Assembly (NCBI GenBank): GCA_004376375.1
Contig: SOJX01000065.1
Location: forward strand, 42,833 to 106,832
Direction: 5' to 3'
DNA: 64,000 nt
From: Planctomycetota bacterium
GTDB lineage: Bacteria; Planctomycetota; E44-bin39
A model generated the notes under the pieces. The model was not told the origin of the DNA and did no database searches. It saw only the letters and a list, made by a program, of their open reading frames with translations. Position numbers and translations under genes: made by a program. Shown piece after piece: positions 51,458 to 58,317 of this stretch (position 1 is the first letter of the stretch; each line of letters starts with the position of its first letter).

Positions 51458-52393
51458 TTATTCTTTCATCGCCTCGATATCGGCAAGCTCGCAAAGCGAG
51501 CTGGTATTTGAATCCTTCACCGTGCGCTTGAGCATGCCGGCTATGCTCTTTCCCGGGCCGAGCTCGAGATAATCGGTAATTCCCATCTCCCGCATGCCCG
51601 TGAGCGTCTGCGCCCAGCGGACCGGGCTGTCGACCTGGGATATCAGGTTCTGCTTTATCGCCTCCGGGTCGTCTTCCCGGCTGCCGGTTACGTTCGAAAA
51701 GAACGGGATCTCCGGCGCCTTGAACGTTACCGCGCCGATGAACGGCGCAAGTTTTTCACGCGCCGGAGTCATGTACGCGGAATGGTATGCGCCCGCGACC
51801 TTCAGTTTTATCGCCCGTTTCGCACCCGCTTCTTTAGCTTTTTCGCACGCTTTTTCGACGAGCGGGATATCGCCCGAGAAGACATGCTGCTTCGGTTCAT
51901 TGTAGTTGGCTACGAGGAGCTCGCCGCCGTCGGCGGTAAGCTCTCTTACGATGTTCTCGCACGCGTCGGCGTCGAGGCCGATAATGCTCGCCATCGTCGA
52001 CGGGTTGGCGTCGCAGGCCTCCTGCATGAAGGCGCCGCGGCGCTCCACGATCTGTACCGCGTCCTCGAACGGAATAACGCCGGCAAAGACAAGCGCGGAA
52101 TACTCGCCAAGCGAAAGCCCGGCCGTCGCGGCAGGCTCGAATTTCTCGAGGCCGACAATCTCCCTGAGCGCGCTGAGTACGGCCACGCTCACGGTGAAGA
52201 TGGCGGGCTGGCAGACGTTGGTCTTCGTCAGCTCCTCCATCGGCCCTTCGAAAGTTATTTTCGCCAGGTCGAATCCGAGCGCGTCGTTCGCCTTCCGGAA
52301 GAGTTCCTTTACGCTGTCAAACCTGTCGTAAAGGCTCTTGCCCATTCCGACGAACTGTGCTCCCTGTCCCGGAAATAGAAATGCAGTTCCCAT
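51458..52393 (-). CDS. fabD: Malonyl-CoA:ACP transacylase
   Basis: The 311-residue product begins FLFPGQGAQFVGMG, has the nucleophile serine in AGLSLGEYSAL (near 95), a QxxxF-type MQEACDANPSTMA segment and the catalytic His in KVAGAYHSAYM. It loads malonyl groups on ACP. Its ATG directly follows the fabH stop with no intervening bases, so the two are translationally coupled. Confidence 0.94.
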   Translation of the reverse strand: MGTAFLFPGQGAQFVGMGKSLYDRFDSVKELFRKANDALGFDLAKITFEGPMEELTKTNVCQPAIFTVSVAVLSALREIVGLEKFEPAATAGLSLGEYSALVFAGVIPFEDAVQIVERRGAFMQEACDANPSTMASIIGLDADACENIVRELTADGGELLVANYNEPKQHVFSGDIPLVEKACEKAKEAGAKRAIKLKVAGAYHSAYMTPAREKLAPFIGAVTFKAPEIPFFSNVTGSREDDPEAIKQNLISQVDSPVRWAQTLTGMREMGITDYLELGPGKSIAGMLKRTVKDSNTSSLCELADIEAMKE

Positions 52394-53386
52394 TTACCAC
52401 CTGAATATGACTGAGGCCCACGTCATGCCGCCTCCGAAGACGCATGACAGAATCAGGTCGCCGCGTTCTATCAGGCCTTTTTCAATCATTTCCGTAAGCG
52501 CGATCGGCACCGACGCGCTCGACGTGTTGCCGACGCGCCAGAGGTTCGAGAATATTTTTCCCTCAGGCCAGTTGAGGCGCTCCGAAACCATGTCCATAAT
52601 CCGCTGGTTGACCTGGTGCGGCACGACGTATTTGATATCGTCAATCGTGAGGTTGTGGCGCTCGAGTTCCATCCTGGCCAGGTCCTCGAAGATTTTTACG
52701 ACGATCTTGAAGACTTCGCGCCCGGCCATTTTCATATAGTGTTGCCTGTTGTCGACTGATTCGTGTGAAGCCGGTATCCGCGAGCCGCCGGCGGGCGTGA
52801 TAAGGACTTCGGGCATTCCTTTGGAGCCGAGGAAAGCCGGCCCGATCCAGCTGGAGTCTTCCTCGCACGGCTGCAGGATGGCCGCGGCGGCGCCGTCGGC
52901 GAAAAGGACGCAGGTGTTCCGGTCTTTCCAGTCGATTATTTTTGACAGCGTTTCCGCTCCGATCAGAAGTATGTTCTTATAGCCGTCGAGCGTGATATAA
53001 TTGCGCGCCATCCCCATGCCGTAAATGAAACCGGCGCATGCAGCGGATACATCGACCGACCCCACTTCGTTGCAGTCGAGCCGCTTCTGAATCCAGTTGG
53101 AAAGGGTCGGGAAGATATTGTCCGGCGTGACGGTGGCGCAGATGATCAGGTCGATATCCTTCGCGGTGATGCCGGCCATTTCCATCGCGCGCTCGGCGGC
53201 GACGATCGCGATGTCCGAGGTGGCCTGGTCCTTGTCCGCGATATGGCGCTGCTGGATGCCGGTGCGTTTCCTTATCCATTCGTCGGACGTAATCAGGTCC
53301 GGCATATTTGCGATCTCGTCGTTCGTTACCACTTTTTCAGGCAGGCACGACCCGATGCCGGCGATTCTTATTGGCGCCCTAAACAC
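52394..53386 (-). CDS. fabH: Beta-ketoacyl-ACP synthase III
   Basis: The 330-residue product begins RIAGIGSCLPEKVVTN, has the active-site Cys in SAACAGFIYGM (near 116), His in VVPHQVNQRI and Asn in NLWRVGNTSSAS, completing the Cys-His-Asn triad. It starts fatty acid synthesis by condensing acyl-CoA with malonyl-ACP. The start overlaps the end of plsX by 8 nt. Confidence 0.95.
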   Translation of the reverse strand: MFRAPIRIAGIGSCLPEKVVTNDEIANMPDLITSDEWIRKRTGIQQRHIADKDQATSDIAIVAAERAMEMAGITAKDIDLIICATVTPDNIFPTLSNWIQKRLDCNEVGSVDVSAACAGFIYGMGMARNYITLDGYKNILLIGAETLSKIIDWKDRNTCVLFADGAAAAILQPCEEDSSWIGPAFLGSKGMPEVLITPAGGSRIPASHESVDNRQHYMKMAGREVFKIVVKIFEDLARMELERHNLTIDDIKYVVPHQVNQRIMDMVSERLNWPEGKIFSNLWRVGNTSSASVPIALTEMIEKGLIERGDLILSCVFGGGMTWASVIFRW

Positions 53387-54413
53387 GCGGTATTTCCTTC
53401 CCCGTTGCCTTTGCGGAGCTTTCGCCGTCGAAGCTGGATATCAGTGTCGCAATTTCGTCGTGTACGCCTTCGGACGTGTACCTCGTCGCCACGCGGACGG
53501 CGTTGAGAATCGCTTTTGCGTCCGAGCGCCCGTGGCAGATGATGCAGAGGCCCGATATGCCCAAAAGCGGCGCGCCGCCGTACTCGGCATAATCCACCAT
53601 GGAAAACAGCGCGCCGAGTGCGCCGCGGACCGCCTTGTCTTCCATGGCGCCTGCGTCCGTGAACCAGTGCTTTAGGAAACTCAGCAGCATTTCGCCCAGG
53701 CCTTCGCTGACTTTCAGGATAGTGTTGCCGACGAACCCTTCCGCGACGAAGACGTCGGCCACGCCGCGGTAGACGTCCTGCCCTTCGACGTTGCCGACGA
53801 AGTTCAGGTTTGTCTTTGCGAAAAGCGCGTTCGTTTCCTTTACGAGCACGTTGCCCTTTTCCGTTTCCTCGCCGATGTTCAGCAGGCCGACCTTCGGCTC
53901 CGATATTCCGAAGACGTGCCGCGCGTATGACGCGGCCATAATTCCGTAATGGACGAGGTGGAGCGGTTTGCAGTATATGTTCGCGCCCACGTCGATGAGC
54001 AGGCTTCGTCCCCCGCTGGGGTTCGGCAGCGGCGCCGCGATGCCGGGGCGGTGGACGCCCTCGAGCGTGCGCGCGTAAAGCGTCGCGGCGGCGACGAAGG
54101 CGCCGGTGTTGCCGGCTGAGATGACGGCGTCGACTTCGCCCTCTTTCAGGAGTTTTACCGCGCGGACGATCGAGGAGTCCCGCTTCTTCCTCAGGGACTC
54201 CGCGGGCGACTCGTGCATCTCGACGGTCTGGCTCGCGTGCACTATCTCGATGCCCGAAGAGTCGCTGTGCTTTTTGAGCTCGGCTTCGAGGGCTTCCTTG
54301 TCGCCGACGAGGACCAGCCTCGACGCGATATTTTCGCCGGTGGCGAGCACCGCGCCTTCTACTGTTGCAGTGGGAGCCCTGTCCCCCCCCATCGCGTCGA
54401 TTGCGACCCGCAA
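53379..54413 (-). CDS. plsX: Phosphate acyltransferase PlsX
   Basis: The 344-residue product begins MRVAIDAMGGDRAP and contains VSAGNTGAFVA, LIDVGAN, NIGEE and VEGQDVYRGVADVFVAEGFVGN, all diagnostic of PlsX. It makes acyl-phosphate from acyl-ACP, the first step of phospholipid synthesis. It lies 3 nt after rpmF and overlaps fabH by 8 nt, the common rpmF-plsX-fabH order. Confidence 0.95.
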   Translation of the reverse strand: MRVAIDAMGGDRAPTATVEGAVLATGENIASRLVLVGDKEALEAELKKHSDSSGIEIVHASQTVEMHESPAESLRKKRDSSIVRAVKLLKEGEVDAVISAGNTGAFVAAATLYARTLEGVHRPGIAAPLPNPSGGRSLLIDVGANIYCKPLHLVHYGIMAASYARHVFGISEPKVGLLNIGEETEKGNVLVKETNALFAKTNLNFVGNVEGQDVYRGVADVFVAEGFVGNTILKVSEGLGEMLLSFLKHWFTDAGAMEDKAVRGALGALFSMVDYAEYGGAPLLGISGLCIICHGRSDAKAILNAVRVATRYTSEGVHDEIATLISSFDGESSAKATGKEIPRV

Positions 54414-54416
54414 GGC

Positions 54417-54614
54417 TTACTTCCCTTTTTTCTTTTTTTCGCGGATGAATTTGTACTGTACGCCGCGATACTTGAAGCAGTTTGGACAGACCCGGTGCGG
54501 AAGGATTGCCGCTCCGCAGTCGGGACAACGACGCAAGGTTGGCGGTGTCAAAGCCTGGTGGCTCCGCCTTTTTCTTTTCCGCGCTTTTGCTGTTTTACCC
54601 TTAGGGTGTGCCAC
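54417..54614 (-). CDS. rpmF: 50S ribosomal protein L32 (zinc-binding form)
   Basis: The 65-residue product starts AHPKGKTAKARKRKRRSHQAL after the initiator, aligning with the usual VPKRKTSKSRRDKRRAHDAL, and has CPDCG and CPNC as a Cys4 zinc ribbon. Start GTG 54614 is chosen by this alignment and by GGGGAAA upstream; the longer frame passes through the hairpin at 54637-54654. It heads the fatty-acid/phospholipid operon, linking ribosome and membrane synthesis. Confidence 0.93.
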   Translation of the reverse strand: MAHPKGKTAKARKRKRRSHQALTPPTLRRCPDCGAAILPHRVCPNCFKYRGVQYKFIREKKKKGK

Positions 54615-54632
54615 GACTTTCCCCGTTTCCAT

Positions 54633-54654
54633 AAAAAAGGCCGTTTCCGGCCTT
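54633..54654 (-). terminator. Terminator-like hairpin at the 5' end of the rpmF transcript
   Basis: The minus strand reads AAGGCCG, GAAA, CGGCCTT followed by a run of T (six including the stem's two). It lies between the rpmF promoter and the start codon, beginning about 3-5 nt from the predicted transcription start. It may stop read-through from alaS or cap the rpmF message. Confidence 0.75.
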
Positions 54655-54663
54655 GGACGCCGA

Positions 54664-54692
54664 ATTCTAAACCACATTTTAAGCCATGTCAA
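54664..54692 (-). promoter_or_regulatory. Promoter of the rpmF-plsX-fab operon
   Basis: The minus strand reads TTGACA, 17 nt, TAGAAT. It is one of the strongest matches in the window. Confidence 0.85.
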
Positions 54693-54715
54693 GGCCTGTT
54701 TTGCATTTTTCCGCA

Positions 54716-54790
54716 TGTAGGGGCAAGGCATGCCTTGCCCCTACATGAGCTTCGCGTATTTGGTAGGGGCGCAGCATGCTGCGCCCCTAC
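54716..54790. repeat. Two TGTAGGGGC palindromes in tandem, different cores
   Basis: 54716-54745 has core CAAGGCATGCCTTG (identical to 17823-17852) and 54763-54790 has core GCAGCATGCTGC. They lie between alaS and the rpmF promoter. Confidence 0.92.
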
Positions 54791-54793
54791 ATT

Positions 54794-57418
54794 TTATCCC
54801 TGCAGGTTTTTCTTTACTTCGTCGACGAATTTTTTCAGCGCATCTTCGATGCCGCCGGGATTTTTTCCGCCCGCCGTCGCGAAGTCCGGCCGGCCGCCCC
54901 CACCCCCGCCGATGAGCTTGCCCAGCTTCTTTATTATTTTAACCGCATCGAAACCGTGATTCACAAGTTTGTCGCTGAAGCCGACAACAAGATTGACTCC
55001 GCCCTCAAATTCGCTCGCCAGGCAGAAAGCAGTGTCAAATTTTTTATAATCGCGTATAAAATCCGCAACTTTTCGTAAATCCGTTGCAGGCATTTGTCCC
55101 ACATTTTCGGAATACCAATGGAAATTAACCGGAGATGTTTCAAAGTTTAACTGGCCAAGCAATATACTGTCCGCAAGGTCCTTCAGATCGACCTGTTTGG
55201 ACTGCGTGCCGGCCTTCTTTTTCTCTTTCAGTTTTTTCTGAAGCTCTTCAATGCGTTTCGGGATAAGGTCGATACCGGGAGCTTTGAGGAGCCGCATCGT
55301 CTCGGCCTCGCGCTCCTCCATCGCCTGCATGTCTTTTATGACTTCGGTGCCGGTCTTTGCGAAAATCCTGCGCACGCCGGCCTGGAGTGCTGATTCCTTA
55401 ACAATCTTGAACGCGCCGATATCGCCCGTGCGGTGCGCGTGCGTGCCGCCGCAAAGCTCGGCGGAGATGCGTTTGTCACCGTCGTGGATGCTGACGACGC
55501 GGACGGTTTCGCCGTATTTCTCTCCAAAGAGAGCGGTCACTCCCTGTTTCTTCGCCTCGTCGAGAGACATCATTTCGGTTTTTACTTCGAGGTTTTCCTG
55601 AATACGGTAGTTTACCCAGCGCTCCACTTCTTTTATCTGTTCTTTCGTAAGCGCTTTCGGATGCGTAAGGTCGAAGCGGTATTCATCGGGTGAAACTTCG
55701 CTTCCTGCCTGGTTAACGTGCTCGCCGATAATATTTTTCAGAGCCGCATGCAGCAGATGCGTCGCCGTATGCGCGCGCATTATCGCACCGCGCCTTTTCT
55801 TGTCAACTTTCGCCACAACTTTCATGCCCGGGAAATGTGAACCTTTCTCAACATAACCCTGGTGCACAATAACGTCACCAGATTTCACCGCATTTTCTAC
55901 AATAAACTTATAATTTTCACCTTCAAGTATTCCCCGATCTCCAGTTTGACCTCCACTTTCAGCGTAAAAAGGAGTTATTGTTAGCAGCATATTATGTTTT
56001 TCATGTTCCCGCATTCTAATTTCAGACTCTATCTCCAATTTGTCATAGCCAACAAATTTAGTTGCTGGTTGAATTACCCTTGCAGTACCCCTAACTTGAA
56101 TCGCCGGTACTTTTACAGATGATACTTCGACATGCTTCTTGGCTTCTTGGTCGTATTCCTCCATATTAACCGAAAGCCCGTTCTTGCGCGTGATAAGCTG
56201 CGTCAGGTCGATGGGGAAGCCGTGGGTGGAGTGGAGGTAGAACGCTTCCTCGCCGGTGATTTCAGTGCGGCCTTCCTTTTTCGCTTTCCTGATAAGCTTT
56301 TCTATGTATTCGTTGCCGCGGTCGAGAGTTTTGCCGAAAGCCTTCTCCTCGCTCTCGATTGTCGGAATAATTAACTGTTTCTGTTTTTCCAGTTCCGGAT
56401 AGGCGTGCGACATAATTTTGATTACGGTCGGCGCGAGTTCTTTCATGAACGGGGGTTTCAGGTTGAGGTAACCGCCGTGCCATACTGCGCGGCGGAGGAT
56501 GCGCCGAAGCACGTAACCGCGGCCATCGTTCGACGGGAGAACTCCGTCCGCAATTGCGAAACACAGCGTGCGGATATGGTCGGCGACGACGTGGAAATAT
56601 GACTTATTCTCGGAATCATTATAATTAATGCCTGAAAGCTCTTCGATGTGATTAATTATCGGGACGAAAATGTCTGTCTCATAGTTCGAGGTCTTTCCCT
56701 GCATGACGGCGGTGATGCGCGCGAGGCCTGCGCCGGTGTCGACGCAGGGTGCGGGGAGTGGCTCCATCGTGCCGTCCGCTTTCGCGTCGAACTGCATGAA
56801 GACGAGGTTCCAGATCTCGAGCCACCGGTCGCAGTCGCATATGCCGATGCCGCATTTGTCGCCGCAGGAGAGCTCCGGTCCCTGGTCGTAGATGATTTCG
56901 GAGCACGGTCCGCACGGCCCGGTCTCGGCCATCATCCAGTAGTTGTCTTTCCTGCCGAGCCGCGTTATCCTGTCTTCGGGAACGCCGGCCTCCTTGTTCC
57001 AGACATTAAAGGCTTCATCGTCGTCTTTGTAAACGGTTGGGAAGAGCTTATCCGGGTCCATCTTCAGGACGTTTACGACCCAGTCCCATGCCCAGGTGAT
57101 TGCCTCGTGCTTGAAGTAGTCGCCGAACGACCAGTTGCCGAGCATTTCGAAAAACGTGTGGTGGCGCGCCGTGAAGCCGACCTCCTCTATGTCGTTGTGC
57201 TTGCCGCCGGCGCGGATGCATTTCTGCGAGTTGACCGCGCGGGTGTAGCCGCGCTTCTCGAGGCCGAGGAAAATATTCTTGAACTGGTTCATGCCCGCGT
57301 TCGTAAAGAGCAGCGTCGGGTCGTCGAGCGGGAGCAGCGGCGCCGACGGCACGAAGGTGTGGCCGTGCTTCTTCACGAAGAAGTCGATATAGCTCTGGCG
57401 TACGTCGTCGGATTTCAT
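54794..57418 (-). CDS. alaS: Alanine--tRNA ligase
   Basis: The 874-residue enzyme charges tRNA-Ala. Present are the class II core (FFVKKHGHTFVPS, LLFTNAGMNQFKNIFLG, ARHHTFFEMLGNWSFGDYFK), the editing domain with HTATHLLHAAL and CGGTHAHRTGDIG, and the C-Ala domain with GGGGGGRPDFATAGGKNP. A Cys-rich insert CGDKCGIGICDCDRW (near 188) resembles the zinc-site insert of some bacterial AlaRS. A stretch around 55850-56170 is clearly more AT-rich than the rest of the gene. Confidence 0.95.
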   Translation of the reverse strand: MKSDDVRQSYIDFFVKKHGHTFVPSAPLLPLDDPTLLFTNAGMNQFKNIFLGLEKRGYTRAVNSQKCIRAGGKHNDIEEVGFTARHHTFFEMLGNWSFGDYFKHEAITWAWDWVVNVLKMDPDKLFPTVYKDDDEAFNVWNKEAGVPEDRITRLGRKDNYWMMAETGPCGPCSEIIYDQGPELSCGDKCGIGICDCDRWLEIWNLVFMQFDAKADGTMEPLPAPCVDTGAGLARITAVMQGKTSNYETDIFVPIINHIEELSGINYNDSENKSYFHVVADHIRTLCFAIADGVLPSNDGRGYVLRRILRRAVWHGGYLNLKPPFMKELAPTVIKIMSHAYPELEKQKQLIIPTIESEEKAFGKTLDRGNEYIEKLIRKAKKEGRTEITGEEAFYLHSTHGFPIDLTQLITRKNGLSVNMEEYDQEAKKHVEVSSVKVPAIQVRGTARVIQPATKFVGYDKLEIESEIRMREHEKHNMLLTITPFYAESGGQTGDRGILEGENYKFIVENAVKSGDVIVHQGYVEKGSHFPGMKVVAKVDKKRRGAIMRAHTATHLLHAALKNIIGEHVNQAGSEVSPDEYRFDLTHPKALTKEQIKEVERWVNYRIQENLEVKTEMMSLDEAKKQGVTALFGEKYGETVRVVSIHDGDKRISAELCGGTHAHRTGDIGAFKIVKESALQAGVRRIFAKTGTEVIKDMQAMEEREAETMRLLKAPGIDLIPKRIEELQKKLKEKKKAGTQSKQVDLKDLADSILLGQLNFETSPVNFHWYSENVGQMPATDLRKVADFIRDYKKFDTAFCLASEFEGGVNLVVGFSDKLVNHGFDAVKIIKKLGKLIGGGGGGRPDFATAGGKNPGGIEDALKKFVDEVKKNLQG

Positions 57419-57441
57419 CTTATAGTACCGAAAACCGGTGT

Positions 57442-57519
57442 TGTAGGGGCGGGTCTCAGACCCGCCCGGGATCGGGTTCTTTAGGCTACGATTGGGCGGG
57501 TCTGAGACCCGCCCCTACA
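57442..57519. repeat. Two GGGGCGGGTCTGAGACCCGCCCC-type palindromes
   Basis: One copy (57442-57470) lies between thpR and alaS. The other (57494-57519) lies inside the 3' end of thpR and encodes its last residues. Confidence 0.9.
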
Positions 57520-58088
57520 TTTTTACCCAGCGGGATGGTCGCGAGCACCGTGTATATCGGGCCGGTGCCAGTCAGCTCGCTCATGAAAAATGTCACTTCT
57601 TTCACCTCAAGAGTTCCGAAGTCGATGCCGTTCATTTCCTCGAGGCCGGGCGCGATATCTTCGTACCCGATTCTTCCTTTCACGCGGCCGATAGTCACGT
57701 GCGCGTGGTAGCGTTTTGTCTCGCGTGCTATGCCGAAAGGCTCCGCGGCTTTGTCGATGGCTTCGAAGAGATCCTGGACCCGGCCGGTCGGCTCGCTTAT
57801 TCCCGCCCAGATAATTCTCGGGCGTCCTTTGGGAGGGAACGTTCCCGAGCCTCCGATCTTTATTTCAAACGGCTCGATACCGCCTGCGGCCCCGGTAAAC
57901 GCATCGGTTATCTCGGCGGTATCGTCAATCGGCACGTCGCCGAGGAATTTGAGCGTAAGGTGGATTGCGTTTTCCTTTACCCACCGTATGCCCCTTGCGC
58001 CTGCAAAAACCGTATTGCCCATGTCGGCGAGGTCTTTGCGCAAATCCTCGGGAAACGCGATGCCGGTGAATGTCCGTATCTTCTTCAT
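57486..58088 (-). CDS. thpR: RNA 2',3'-cyclic phosphodiesterase
   Basis: The 200-residue 2H phosphoesterase has its two catalytic motifs at HLTL (residues 43-46) and HVTIG (near 129). The family opens 2',3'-cyclic phosphates on RNA and was first known as 2'-5' RNA ligase. The last eleven residues (NVGAGLRPAQS) are encoded by the palindromic repeat at 57494-57519, so the original C-terminus has been replaced or extended. The start is ATG 58088, 7 nt after a -10-like TACGCT. Confidence 0.9.
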   Translation of the reverse strand: MKKIRTFTGIAFPEDLRKDLADMGNTVFAGARGIRWVKENAIHLTLKFLGDVPIDDTAEITDAFTGAAGGIEPFEIKIGGSGTFPPKGRPRIIWAGISEPTGRVQDLFEAIDKAAEPFGIARETKRYHAHVTIGRVKGRIGYEDIAPGLEEMNGIDFGTLEVKEVTFFMSELTGTGPIYTVLATIPLGKNVGAGLRPAQS

Positions 58089-58095
58089 CAGCTTC

Positions 58096-58124
58096 AGCGT
58101 AGAACTTTTCCGGCAACGTGTCAA
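58096..58124 (-). promoter_or_regulatory. Probable leaderless promoter of thpR
   Basis: The minus strand reads TTGACA, 17 nt, TACGCT, then 7 nt to the ATG. The -35 is perfect and the -10 weak. Confidence 0.5.
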
Positions 58125-58218
58125 TGTAAAAAAGCGGTACAAACGTACCGCCTGGAATGCGAGAGTTTATCAGTGGCGTTGTTACGAGTCAAGGCCAATT
58201 ATTGAACAGCAATATTTC

Positions 58219-58247
58219 TTGACAGTGTTTCTACAACAGCGTATAAT
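58219..58247 (+). promoter_or_regulatory. Promoter of the PATAN-domain gene
   Basis: TTGACA, 17 nt, TATAAT: a perfect consensus promoter. It shows that the long frame upstream of 58254 is not translated. Confidence 0.9.
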
Positions 58248-58317
58248 TTCGCGAGTTACAGGGGAAATCTCTATTGAGAGAGAATGTGTAGTTGTAACTT
58301 CGCTTGGGAGTAAACCG

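Noticed and set aside
57730..58317. Extension of the PATAN gene to a start at 57730
   Set aside because: A perfect promoter at 58219-58247 lies inside that extension, it overlaps thpR antisense, and the domain begins at GTG 58318 with a good SD.
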